Shown here one piece after another: positions 54,207-63,665 of a stretch of DNA of 64,000 bases. The translations under genes and the position numbers were made by a program. Position 1 is the first letter of the stretch, and every line of letters begins with the position of its first letter. Under the pieces are notes generated by a model. That model did not search any database. It saw only the letters and a list, made by a program, of their open reading frames with translations, and was not told the origin of the DNA. The DNA is from CAVOOW01 sp963697675 (lineage in GTDB: Bacteria; Actinomycetota; Actinomycetes; JACCUZ01): positions 496,001 through 560,000 of the forward strand of contig CAVOOW010000006.1 of NCBI GenBank assembly GCA_963697675.1, in the 5' to 3' direction.

Positions 54207-55016
54207 CTAGCGGACGTGGACGACGTCGCCGGCTGGAACGGTCTCGCGCCTGCCGCCCACATCCAGGACCAGCCGGCCGTCGGCGTCGACGTCGACCGCG
54301 CGGCCTTCCAGAACCTGCGGTCCGGGCAGCTCGACGCGCACGTCGCGACCCAGCGTCGCGCAGGTTTCGCGGTAGGCGGCCGCGAGCCCGGAGGCGGCTG
54401 CGTCCCCGGAGGCGCGCGTGAGGTCGACGTACCGCCGCTCGAGATCGCGCAGCACCGCGCGGAGCACCGGGTCGCGGTCGACCACCGCCGAGTCCTCGAT
54501 CGCCAGCGACGTGGCGGCGGGCACGGGCAGCTCGTCGGCCCGCAACGACACGTTGAGGCCGATGCCGATGACCACCGCGGTGCCCACGACCTCGGACAGC
54601 AGGCCGCCGAGCTTACGCTCGCCGACGAGCACGTCGTTGGGCCATTTCAGCCGTACGTCGACTTCGGCGAGCCTGGTCAGCGGGTGGGCCACGGCGAGCC
54701 CTGCCAGCAGCGGCAGCCAGCCCCAGCCCGCTGCGGGGAAGCTCGGCCGGAGCAGCACGGAAAAGGTCAGCCCGGCACGAGGTGGTGTCGTCCACGACCG
54801 GTCCCGGCGCCCTCGGCCCGCAGTCTGCGACTCGGCGACGATGACCAGGCCCTCGGGTGCACCCTCGCGAGCGGCCTCGGCCACGTCGACGTTCGTCGAC
54901 GGCGAGCTCTCTACGACTCGCACGTCGGTCCAGAGCCCGCTCCCGGAGACCAACGCCCGGCGCAGCGCCGCCTCGCGCAGCGGTGGACGGTCCAGGTCGC
55001 GGAACGGGCTGGTCAT
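54207..55016 (-). CDS. birA: Biotin--[acetyl-CoA-carboxylase] ligase
   Basis: Biotin protein ligase that attaches biotin to the BCCP domain of the carboxylase alpha subunit. The protein has 269 residues and no N-terminal helix-turn-helix, so it is the monofunctional, non-repressor type. Motifs: VVESSPSTNVDVAEAAREGAP; SQTAGRGRRDRSWTTPPRAGLTFSVLLRP, including the biotinyl-AMP GRGRR loop; and RLKWPNDVLVGERKLGGLL with the catalytic lysine-containing KWPNDV motif. A C-terminal SH3-like domain follows. ATG 55016 is divergent from pccB 51 bases away, sensible for enzymes of one pathway. No BirA-type operator is seen. Confidence 0.94.
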   Translation of the reverse strand: MTSPFRDLDRPPLREAALRRALVSGSGLWTDVRVVESSPSTNVDVAEAAREGAPEGLVIVAESQTAGRGRRDRSWTTPPRAGLTFSVLLRPSFPAAGWGWLPLLAGLAVAHPLTRLAEVDVRLKWPNDVLVGERKLGGLLSEVVGTAVVIGIGLNVSLRADELPVPAATSLAIEDSAVVDRDPVLRAVLRDLERRYVDLTRASGDAAASGLAAAYRETCATLGRDVRVELPGPQVLEGRAVDVDADGRLVLDVGGRRETVPAGDVVHVR

Positions 55017-55067
55017 GCCTCCACGGTACGGAGGCGCGCTGGTCGCCGGTCACTACGCTCATCAGTC

Positions 55068-56701
<1,634 letters not shown>

Positions 56702-56705
<4 letters not shown>

Positions 56706-56926
56706 CTGACGCAGAGAGCGCTGCGGTGCGGCCGTTGCTCCGAGTCGTGCACGGCCGGCCGACCGACGAGGAGCTCGCCGCGCTGGTGGCTGTCGTCACC
56801 GCTCGTGCGGAGGCGTCGCCGCAGCGAGCTCGGGTCCGTTCGGCCTGGGGTGATCCGGCCCGGCAGGTGCGCCGGCCGCTCGCGCACGGTCCGGACGCCT
56901 GGCGGCTGTCCCAGCGACTCGGCTGA
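56702..56926 (+). CDS. accE5: Acyl-CoA carboxylase epsilon subunit
   Basis: A short (74 residues) epsilon-type subunit found only in actinobacteria. It stabilises the alpha-beta carboxylase complex and raises its activity. It has the family pattern VVHGRPTDEELAALVAVVTARA near the N-terminus followed by SAWGDPARQVRRPLAHGPDAWRLSQR, in which the WGDPARQVRRPL..G..AWR signature is visible. The ATG at 56702 overlaps the pccB stop by four bases, so translation is coupled. It ends 12 bases from the convergent TIGR03086 gene. Confidence 0.92.
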
Positions 56927-56937
56927 TCGCCTGCCCG

Positions 56938-57867
56938 TCAGCCCTTGACGTACGAGAGCTTCTCGGCGATCAGCCCGTCGCGGACGCGGATCACGTCAGC
57001 GCCCCGGACGTGACCGCGCGACCCGTCGTCGTTCGTCCACGCGAACACCCATCGGGCGGTGGCCCGGTCGCCGGACAGGAAAGCCTCCTCGAAGGTGAAC
57101 GAGGCGTCGCGCGTGTCCCGGAACATGCCCTCCCACTCGGCCCGGATAGCCGTGGCGCCCTCGATGCGCCGACCGTCCGGAGCCGGCCCGGTCGACTCGA
57201 AGACGGCGTCAGGTGCCATCAGCGCCATGATCGCTTCCAGGTCCCAGGCCTCCCACGCTGCGCCGAACCGCCGTACGACATCGTGGGCGAGCGACCACGC
57301 GGGGTCGCGGCCGAACGCCACGAGCAGCTGCTCCTGTGCGTTCGTGGCCGGCACCGACGGGCGCTCCGAGACGATGCCCGCGCCCCGGTAGAGGTCCTCG
57401 CGTTCCGCGTACCAGCCGGTCAGCGCGGTCAGGAACTGCTCCTCGATCCGCGCGTCCGCACCGATCGCCACGGCCAGGTCCCAGCCGTGCACGACGTGGT
57501 CGGCGATCAGCTGCATCGCATACTCCGAGGCCGGAGTGTCACCGAAGGACAGGTGCACCGTCCGCTCGGCCGCGCCCGGCTCGTCGAACGCCGCAGTCGC
57601 CGCCTTGGCCGCGCTGTCCACCACGTCGACGGGCACCGCGCCGAGGACGTCGCCGTCGAAGCGGCTGCCCACCTCCGCGATCGTGCTGCCCTCGAGCAAC
57701 GGCACGGTCCACAGCTCCTCGCCGGCGACGTGGTTGACCAGCGCGCGGACGTCCCAGTCCGAGCACGGGGTGGGCCGAGACCAGGCGTCGTCCGGCACCT
57801 GGTGCACGAGCGAGCGGAACGCCTCGACCGCGCTTGCATGCAGCTCGCTGACGGTTGGACCTGACAT
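56938..57867 (-). CDS. TIGR03086/mycothiol-dependent maleylpyruvate isomerase-type protein fused to SnoaL-like domain
   Basis: Two domains in about 309 residues. The N-terminal 190 residues are the DinB-like metal-binding fold: ELHASAVEAFRSLVHQVPDDAWSRPTPCSDWDVRALVNHVAGEE, then YAMQLIADHVVHGWDLAVAIGAD with the metal-site histidines. Relatives use mycothiol as cofactor. The C-terminal 120 residues are a SnoaL/NTF2-like domain: RRFGAAWEAWDLEAIMALMAPDAVFESTGPAPDGRRIEGATAIRAEWEGMFRD. The fusion is less usual than the single domains and may combine a thiol-dependent step with ligand binding. ATG 57867 is divergent from maf. Its insertion between accE5 and maf breaks an otherwise conserved order. 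Confidence 0.8.
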   Translation of the reverse strand: MSGPTVSELHASAVEAFRSLVHQVPDDAWSRPTPCSDWDVRALVNHVAGEELWTVPLLEGSTIAEVGSRFDGDVLGAVPVDVVDSAAKAATAAFDEPGAAERTVHLSFGDTPASEYAMQLIADHVVHGWDLAVAIGADARIEEQFLTALTGWYAEREDLYRGAGIVSERPSVPATNAQEQLLVAFGRDPAWSLAHDVVRRFGAAWEAWDLEAIMALMAPDAVFESTGPAPDGRRIEGATAIRAEWEGMFRDTRDASFTFEEAFLSGDRATARWVFAWTNDDGSRGHVRGADVIRVRDGLIAEKLSYVKG

Positions 57868-57967
57868 GACGATCTCCCTCACGACCGGGCTCCGCTGACG
57901 TGGCGCTTCGATGGTGCGCCTGTCCGCGCCGCCGCGTCGAGGGGCGCGGCGACTACCGTGGTGCGCC

Positions 57968-58570
57968 GTGACCGCACTGCCCCGATTCGTCCTGGCCTCC
58001 CAGTCGCCGGCGCGACTGCAGACGCTCCGCGACGCAGGTGTCGACCCCGATGTTGTCGTCAGCGGAGTCGACGAGTCGACGGTGACCGGCCCGCCCGCCG
58101 ACGTCGCGCTCACGCTCGCCGTACGAAAGGCAATGGCTGTTGCCGTCGGCCTCGACGACGCCCTCGTCCTGGGCTGCGACTCCGTGCTCGACCTCGACGG
58201 CGAGGCGCTCGGCAAGCCCGCAGACCGGGCCGACGCCGTGGCCCGCTGGCGCACGATGCGCGGGCGCAGCGGCGTCCTGCACACCGGTCACTGCCTGGTC
58301 GACACGACCACCAACCGGCAGGCCGCGCAGGTCGCGTCGACCACCGTCTACTTCGCCGACCTCAGCGACGACGAGATCGAGGCGTACGTCGACACGGGCG
58401 AGCCGCTTGCCGTGGCCGGCGCCTTCACGATCGACGGTCTCGGCGGTCCGTTCGTCGAACGCATCGAGGGTGACCCGCACAACGTCGTCGGCGTCTCGCT
58501 GCCCCTGCTGCGGGTGCTGCTCCTCGAGGTCGGTCACCGCTGGACGGATCTGTGGGGACGCGGGTCCTAG
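57968..58570 (+). CDS. maf: Maf family nucleotide pyrophosphatase
   Basis: Maf proteins hydrolyse non-canonical or excess nucleoside triphosphates to the monophosphate (a housecleaning role linked to septum control). The 200-residue protein begins FVLASQSPARLQTLRDAGVDPDVVVSGVDE, the substrate-binding signature. VLGCDSVLDLDGEALGKPADRADAVARWRTMRGRSGVLHTGHCLV carries the metal-ligand and substrate residues, and YVDTGEPLAVAGAFTIDGLGGPFVERIEGDPHNVVGVSL is the conserved C-terminal block. GTG 57968 is used; the frame is open upstream to 57911 but without a ribosome site. It lies 53 bases before the alpha subunit gene of the carboxylase, as in mycobacteria. Confidence 0.93.
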   Translation: MTALPRFVLASQSPARLQTLRDAGVDPDVVVSGVDESTVTGPPADVALTLAVRKAMAVAVGLDDALVLGCDSVLDLDGEALGKPADRADAVARWRTMRGRSGVLHTGHCLVDTTTNRQAAQVASTTVYFADLSDDEIEAYVDTGEPLAVAGAFTIDGLGGPFVERIEGDPHNVVGVSLPLLRVLLLEVGHRWTDLWGRGS

Positions 58571-58623
58571 ACTCGCGGGCGACCCTGGCCCGAACCGGCC
58601 GTGACTCGGAAAGGTCCGCTGAC

Positions 58624-60402
58624 GTGCGAAAGGTGCTCATCGCCAACCGTGGCGAGATCGCGGTTCGCATCGCGCGGGCCTGCCGGGACGCCGGCGTGGC
58701 CAGCGTGGCGGTCTACGCCGAGCCGGACCGAGACGCGCTGCACGTGCGGGTCGCCGACGAGGCGTTCACGCTGGGCGGCAGCACGCCCGGCGACTCCTAC
58801 CTCGTCGTCGACAAGCTCCTCGACGTGGCCGCGCGGTCAGGTGCCGACGCCGTACACCCCGGTTACGGCTTCCTCGCCGAGAACGCCGGCTTCGCGCAGG
58901 CGGTGATCGACGCGGGCCTGACCTGGATCGGCCCGCCGCCCGATGCCATCGACTCCCTCGGCGACAAGGTCAAGGCCCGGCACATCGCCCAGCGCGCCGG
59001 CGCACCACTCGTCGCCGGCACGTCCGAGCCGGTGGCGGACGCCGACGAGATCATCACGTTCGCCAAGGAGCACGGGCTGCCGGTCGCGATCAAGGCGGCG
59101 TACGGCGGCGGTGGCCGCGGCCTGAAGGTCGCGCAGACCATCGAGGAGATCCCCGAGCTGTTCGACTCCGCAGTGCGCGAGGCGGTCAGCGCGTTCGGTC
59201 GTGGCGAGTGCTTCGTCGAGCGCTATCTCGACAAGCCGCGCCACGTCGAGACCCAGTGCCTCGCCGACTCGCAGGGCAACGTCGTCGTGGTCTCGACCCG
59301 CGACTGCTCGCTGCAGCGTCGCCACCAGAAGCTCGTCGAGGAGGCCCCGGCGCCGTTCCTGACCGCGGAGCAGAACGCCGAGCTCTATCGCGCGTCGAAG
59401 GCGATCCTGCGCGAGGCCGGATACGTCGGCGCGGGGACCTGCGAGTTCCTCGTCGCGGTCGACGGCACCATCTCGTTCCTCGAGGTCAACACCCGGCTGC
59501 AGGTCGAGCACCCCGTGACCGAGGAGGTCACGGGAATTGACCTCGTACGCGAGCAGCTGCGCATCGCCGACGGCGAGCCGCTCGGCTACGACGACCCGCC
59601 GGTGCGCGGGCACTCGATCGAGTTCCGCATCAACGGCGAGGACCCGGGCCGGGGTTTCTTGCCGGCTCCCGGTCGCGTGACCACATGGCAGCCCCCGTCG
59701 GGACCGGGGGTACGGCTCGACTCGGGTGTCGTCGGCGGCGACGTCATCGGCGGCGGGTTCGACTCGATGCTGGCCAAGCTGATCGTCACGGGGGCCACAC
59801 GAGCGCAGGCGCTCGAACGCTCGCGGCGGGCGCTGGCCGAGTTCGTGATCGAGGGCATGCCGACGGTTCTGCCGTTCCACCGCGCCGTCGTGAGCGATGC
59901 GGCGTTCGCGCCCGCGTCACCGGACGAGCCGTTCACGGTGCACACGCGCTGGATCGAGACCGAGTTCGACAACACGATCGAGGCGTTCGCGGGCGACCTG
60001 GCCGACGCGGGACCGCCGGAGGAGCGGGAACGCGTCGTCGTCGAGGTCGGCGGCCGGCGGCTCGAGGTCGTCCTGCCGGCGGGACTGGGTGGGAGCGCTG
60101 GGGGTGCCGGCAGCGCCGCGGGGCGAGGCGCGGCCGCTCGTCCCGGCCGACGCTCGGGGGGCACGAAGTCCGGCTCGGGCGCGAGCGGCGACTCGCTGAC
60201 CAGCCCCATGCAGGGCACGATCGTGAAGGTCATAGCCGAGGAAGGTCAGCAGGTGGCCGCGGGCGACCTCATCGTGGTGCTCGAGGCGATGAAGATGGAG
60301 CAACCGCTCAGCGCCCACAAGGCGGGCACCGTCACCGGCCTGACCGCCGTCGTCGGAGACTCCGTCACCAGCGGTGCCGTCATCTGCGACATCAAGGCCT
60401 GA
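58624..60402 (+). CDS. accA3: Acyl-CoA carboxylase alpha chain (biotin carboxylase + BCCP)
   Basis: A 592-residue chain with two functions. The biotin carboxylase part has RKVLIANRGEIAVRIARACRDAG, ADAVHPGYGFLAENAGFAQAVIDAGLTWIGPP, an ATP-grasp glycine loop IKAAYGGGGRGLK, and TISFLEVNTRLQVEHPVTEEVTGIDLVREQL with the conserved Glu and Arg. A Gly/Ala/Ser-rich linker (GSAGGAGSAAGRGAAARPGRR) leads to the BCCP domain, with VVLEAMKMEQPLSAHKAGTV; the lysine of EAMKMEQ is the biotinylation site. The beta subunits encoded at 55068 and perhaps 48411 complete the enzyme. GTG 58624 starts directly at the biotin-carboxylase fold. Confidence 0.95.
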   Translation: MRKVLIANRGEIAVRIARACRDAGVASVAVYAEPDRDALHVRVADEAFTLGGSTPGDSYLVVDKLLDVAARSGADAVHPGYGFLAENAGFAQAVIDAGLTWIGPPPDAIDSLGDKVKARHIAQRAGAPLVAGTSEPVADADEIITFAKEHGLPVAIKAAYGGGGRGLKVAQTIEEIPELFDSAVREAVSAFGRGECFVERYLDKPRHVETQCLADSQGNVVVVSTRDCSLQRRHQKLVEEAPAPFLTAEQNAELYRASKAILREAGYVGAGTCEFLVAVDGTISFLEVNTRLQVEHPVTEEVTGIDLVREQLRIADGEPLGYDDPPVRGHSIEFRINGEDPGRGFLPAPGRVTTWQPPSGPGVRLDSGVVGGDVIGGGFDSMLAKLIVTGATRAQALERSRRALAEFVIEGMPTVLPFHRAVVSDAAFAPASPDEPFTVHTRWIETEFDNTIEAFAGDLADAGPPEERERVVVEVGGRRLEVVLPAGLGGSAGGAGSAAGRGAAARPGRRSGGTKSGSGASGDSLTSPMQGTIVKVIAEEGQQVAAGDLIVVLEAMKMEQPLSAHKAGTVTGLTAVVGDSVTSGAVICDIKA

Positions 60403-60425
60403 CTCCCCCCCCTCCCCTTCAAAGT

Positions 60426-60556
60426 CGATCATGCAGCTCGTGGAATCGCGCGCATCGCTGCAGGTCAGAGCCCCGAAAATGCGAATCGATCATGCAGTAA
60501 CCGACACGGCCGCATTCGGCGGTGGCCGGCGCACCAGCCCAGAAGCTGCATGATCG
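60426..60556. repeat. Three copies of CGATCATGCAG in + + - arrangement
   Basis: The 11-mer occurs at 60426-60436, 60487-60497 and, inverted, at 60546-60556. Copies one and three extend to a perfect 15-base inverted repeat, AAGTCGATCATGCAG (60422-60436) and CTGCATGATCGACTT (60546-60560). They fill the gap between accA3 and the next gene. Three more copies lie after that gene (61536-61660). Confidence 0.9.
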
Positions 60557-60618
60557 ACTTCAAAGGCGTTTGATTCGTACGCGCGGGGAGCGCGACGAAG
60601 GCGGGTAGGTTCGACGGC

Positions 60619-61522
60619 ATGGACCCGCTGGTCGTACTGCTCATCGTCGCCGCTGTCATCGCCTTCGTCGTGCTGCGGTCGCGCAACCGTCAGGCACAGC
60701 AGCGGGCCCAGGCCGACGCGGAGGCGCTCAACAACGTCAAGGCGGTCGCCGAGGAGGACGTCACCCGGCTCGGTGAGGACGTGGCCCAGCTCGACATCGA
60801 CACCACGGGTCAGGACCTCGACGAGGCCGCTCGGCAGGACTACCGCCGCGCGCTCGACGCGTACGACGCTGCCAAGGCGGCCCTGGGTCGGGTCAAGAAG
60901 CCGGAGGACATCCGTGACGTGACCGGAATCCTCGAGGACGGGCGCTACGCCATCGCCTCGCTGCGTGCCCGCCTCGCCGGTGAGCCGTTGCCCGCCCGCC
61001 GCCCGCCGTGCTTCTTCAACCCCCAGCACGGCCCGTCGAGCGAGGACGTCGACTGGGCTCCGCCCGGCGGCGCCCCGCGTCCCGTGCCGGCCTGCGCAGC
61101 CGACGCGGAACGTGTCCGGGCAGGCGCCGAACCCGACGTGCGGAAGGTCGCCGTCGGAGCCGGCCGCCGCCCCTACTGGGAGGCGGGCCGCGGTTACGGC
61201 GGCTACGCGCAGGGCTACTTCTCGCCCTACGCCAACTCGGGCCTGCTCCCCGGCGTGCTGCTCGGAGCCGTGGCGTTCGGCGGCTTCGGCGGCTGGGACG
61301 GCGACGGGTCCGACGCGAACAACCAGGACGGCGGGTCCGACGGGGGCTCCGACAGCGGCGACTCGGGTGACGGCGGGGGCTCCGGCGACGGAGGCGATTC
61401 CGGCGGTGGGTACGACGACGCAAGTGGCGGCTTCGAGGCGGCGGCGGCTTCGACGGCGGGTCGACGGCGGCGGGTTCGACGGCGGCGGCTTCGACGGCGG
61501 CGGCTTCGACGGCGGCTTCTAG
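60619..61522 (+). CDS. Membrane-anchored protein with Gly/Phe/Asp repeat tail (frameshift near end)
   Basis: About 301 residues, not assigned to a named family. An N-terminal membrane segment (DPLVVLLIVAAVIAFVVLR) is followed by a helical, probably coiled-coil stretch (QQRAQADAEALNNVKAVAEEDVTRLGEDVAQLDIDTTGQDLDEAARQDYRRALDAYDAAKAALGRVK). Then comes a Pro/Tyr-rich middle with FFNPQHGPSSEDVDWAPPGG and a hydrophobic GLLPGVLLGAVAFGGFGG. The C-terminus is Asp/Gly/Ser-rich. In the main frame it turns arginine-rich near 61430-61465. Restoring a base gives repeats of FDGGG ending at TAG 61520-61522, more like known proteins of this shape. Similar tails occur in TPM/DUF1542-like membrane proteins. The gene is framed on both sides by the CGATCATGCAG repeats. 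Confidence 0.65.
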
Positions 61523-61535
61523 CCTCTCCCCAAAT

Positions 61536-61660
61536 CGATCATGCAGGACTTTGGGGAAAGCGGCCTCACGCCAACCGCTGCCAACTACTGCATGATCGAC
61601 TTCGATTTTCGAGCCGCTGACCTGCGGCGATAGGAAGCCGTGTCAGGTCCTGCATGATCG
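61536..61660. repeat. Three further copies of CGATCATGCAG in + - - arrangement
   Basis: Copies at 61536-61546 (direct), 61588-61598 and 61650-61660 (inverted). The direct copy lies in the loop of CCCCAAA (61529-61535) paired with TTTGGGG (61550-61556). The direct and last copies extend to a 15-base inverted repeat TCGATCATGCAGGAC. With the three copies before the gene, they bracket the repeat-tail protein. Confidence 0.9.
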
Positions 61661-61670
61661 ACTTGGATTT

Positions 61671-61702
61671 GGTGGGGGTGGGGGTGGGGGTTGGGGTGGG
61701 GG
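61671..61702 (+). other. Guanine-tract run with quadruplex potential
   Basis: Five G-runs of 4-5 bases separated by one or two T residues lie immediately after the LpdA-like stop codon (61703-61705). The G-rich strand is the plus strand, so a transcript of the flavoprotein gene would carry the C-rich form. Four or more G-tracts of this length with short loops is a classical G-quadruplex pattern. A role in transcription termination or recombination is speculation. Confidence 0.75.
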
Positions 61703-63116
61703 TTAGCCGCGCCAGACCTTGGTGTGCAGCTGGCGGGCCGCCTCGGCGATCGAGCCCGAGATCGAGGGGTAGATCGTGAACGAGTGGGCGAGCTGGTCGA
61801 CGGTCAGCCGCACGTCGACCGCGAGCGCCACCGGGAAGATCAGCTCGCTGGCCCGCGGCGCGACGACGACGCCACCCACCACCGTTCCGGACCCGCGGCG
61901 GGCGAACAGCTTGATGAACCCGTCGCTCACGCCCTGCATCTTGGCGCGCGCGTTGGTCGCCAGCGGCAGCTTGACCATGATCGTGTCGGAGCCCTCGGAG
62001 ACGTCGTTCTGCGTCCAGCCGACCGTCGCGATCTCGGGATCGGTGAACACGTTCGACGAGACGGCCCGCAGGTTCAGCGGCGTGACGGCGTCGCCGAGCG
62101 AGTGCCACATCGCGATGCGGCCCTGCATCGCCGCGACCGACGCGAGCATCAGGACCCCTGTGCAGTCACCGGCCGCATAGATCGACGACACCGACGTCCG
62201 CGACACCCGGTCCACCTCGATGAAGCCACCCTTGCCGAGCCGTACGCCGGCCTCCTCGAACCCCAGCCCGTCCGTGTTCGGGATCGACCCGACCGCCATC
62301 AGGCAGTGGCTGCCCTCGATCGTGCGACCGTCGTCCAACGACACGAGGACGCCGGTCGACGTACGCCTGACCTCACTCGCCCGTGACTGCGAGAGGACGT
62401 TCATGCCGCGCCGCTTGAACACGTCCTCGAGCACGGTGGCAGCGTCCGCGTCCTCGCCGGGCAGCACCCGGTCCCGGCTCGAGACCAGCGTGACCTGACC
62501 ACCGAGCGAGGTGTAGCCCGAGGCGAACTCCGCGCCGGTCACGCCCGAGCCGACGACGATCAGGTGCTCGGGCAGCGCCTCGAGCGTGTAGACCTGGTCC
62601 CACGTGAGGATGCGCTCGCCGTCCGGGCACCGCCGTCGGCATCACCCGCGGGTGGGCGCCGGTCGCCAGCAGCACCGCGTCCGCCTCGAACGTCTCCTCG
62701 CCGCCGTCCGCGAGCTGGGCGACCACGCGGCCGGGGCCGTCGAGGCGCCCGATGCCGCGCAGCACCCGCACACCCTCGCGGTCCAGGCGCGCGGCGATGT
62801 CCTCGGACTGGGTACGCGCGAGCTTGGTGACCCGTGCGTTGACGCGGGCCAGATCGACGCTGACCCGGCCCTCGGGGCCGAAATCGTCGGACGAGCCCAG
62901 CCGCACCCCGAGCTGGCCCGACTCGGCCGTGTCGGTCATCGACTCCGCTGTGGCGATCAGGGTCTTCGAGGGCACGCAGTCCGTGAGGACGGCCGAGCCG
63001 CCGAGCCCGTCGCGGTCGACGACGGTGACCTCGGCGCCGAGCTGTGCCGCGACCAGCGCGGCCTCGTAGCCGCCCGGGCCTCCGCCGATGATCCCTACGC
63101 GCGCCACGCGGGCCAT
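61703..63116 (-). CDS. lpdA: NAD(P)H:quinone dehydrogenase, LpdA-like flavoprotein (frameshifted)
   Basis: A pyridine nucleotide-disulfide oxidoreductase-type FAD enzyme of about 470 residues. ARVGIIGGGPGGYEAALVAAQLGAEVTVVD binds FAD, GGSAVLTDCVPSKTLIATAESM is the region of the redox disulfide, VVGSGVTGAEFASGYTSLGGQVTLV binds NAD(P)H, and YAAGDCTGVLMLASVAAMQGR plus IYPSISGSIAEAAR close the fold. The expected CxxxxC is reduced to one cysteine (LTDCVPSK), as I recall for mycobacterial LpdA (Rv3303c), a quinone reductase not part of pyruvate dehydrogenase. The frame changes near 62626 where one extra G separates VMPTAVP from DGERILTWDQ. ATG 63116 is divergent from the next gene across 38 bases. 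Confidence 0.88.
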
Positions 63117-63154
63117 TGTTCACCACGCGGCCGGTCGCCCCCTACCCTGCCTCC

Positions 63155-63619
63155 ATGGCGCTCTACGCGGCCTACGGCTCCAACATGGATCCGAGGCAGA
63201 TGTCCCTGCGCGCGCCGCACTCTCCCCTGAACAGCACCGGCTGGCTCACGGGCTGGCGGCTGACGTTCGGCGGAGAGGACGTCGGCTGGGAGGGTCCGCT
63301 GGCCACGCTCGTCGAGGACGACCTGTCCCAGGTGTTCGTGGCCCTGTACGACGTCACCGACGCCGACGCGCTGCAGATGGACCGCTGGGAGGCAGCCGAT
63401 CTCGCCCTGTTCCGCAAGATCCGGGTCCGGGTCGCCACGCTCGACGGGGATGTGCCCGCCTGGCTCTACGTGCTCGACGACTACGAGGGCGGGCTGCCGT
63501 CCGCGCGCTACCTCGGGATGATCGCGGACGCTGCGGAGGCTGCCGGGGCGCCCGACGACTACGTGGAGGAGCTGCGCAAGCGGCCGTGCACCTCCGTGGG
63601 CCCTGGACCCGGCTCCTGA
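63155..63619 (+). CDS. Gamma-glutamylcyclotransferase-like protein
   Basis: A 154-residue protein of the gamma-glutamylcyclotransferase-like fold. MALYAAYGSNMDPRQM is the signature YGSN loop that binds the gamma-glutamyl group. GWRLTFGG, VFVALYDVTDADALQMDRWEAADLALFRKIRV and AWLYVLDDYEGGLPSARYLGMIADAAE follow, with the acidic residue after ADALQMDRWE at the expected site of the catalytic Glu. These enzymes convert gamma-glutamyl amino acids to 5-oxoproline, although many members are unassigned. ATG 63155 is divergent from the LpdA-like gene, which matches the mycobacterial arrangement as far as I recall it. Confidence 0.85.
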   Translation: MALYAAYGSNMDPRQMSLRAPHSPLNSTGWLTGWRLTFGGEDVGWEGPLATLVEDDLSQVFVALYDVTDADALQMDRWEAADLALFRKIRVRVATLDGDVPAWLYVLDDYEGGLPSARYLGMIADAAEAAGAPDDYVEELRKRPCTSVGPGPGS

Positions 63620-63665
63620 CCAAAAGGCTGATTTCCCGGCGTGTTTACCTCATCGTCTCCAGTCG

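Noticed and set aside
54168..55067. A longer N-terminus for pccB, since the frame is open from 54168.
   Set aside because: That extension lies opposite birA, shows no carboxylase sequence, and ATG 55068 fits the family N-terminus.
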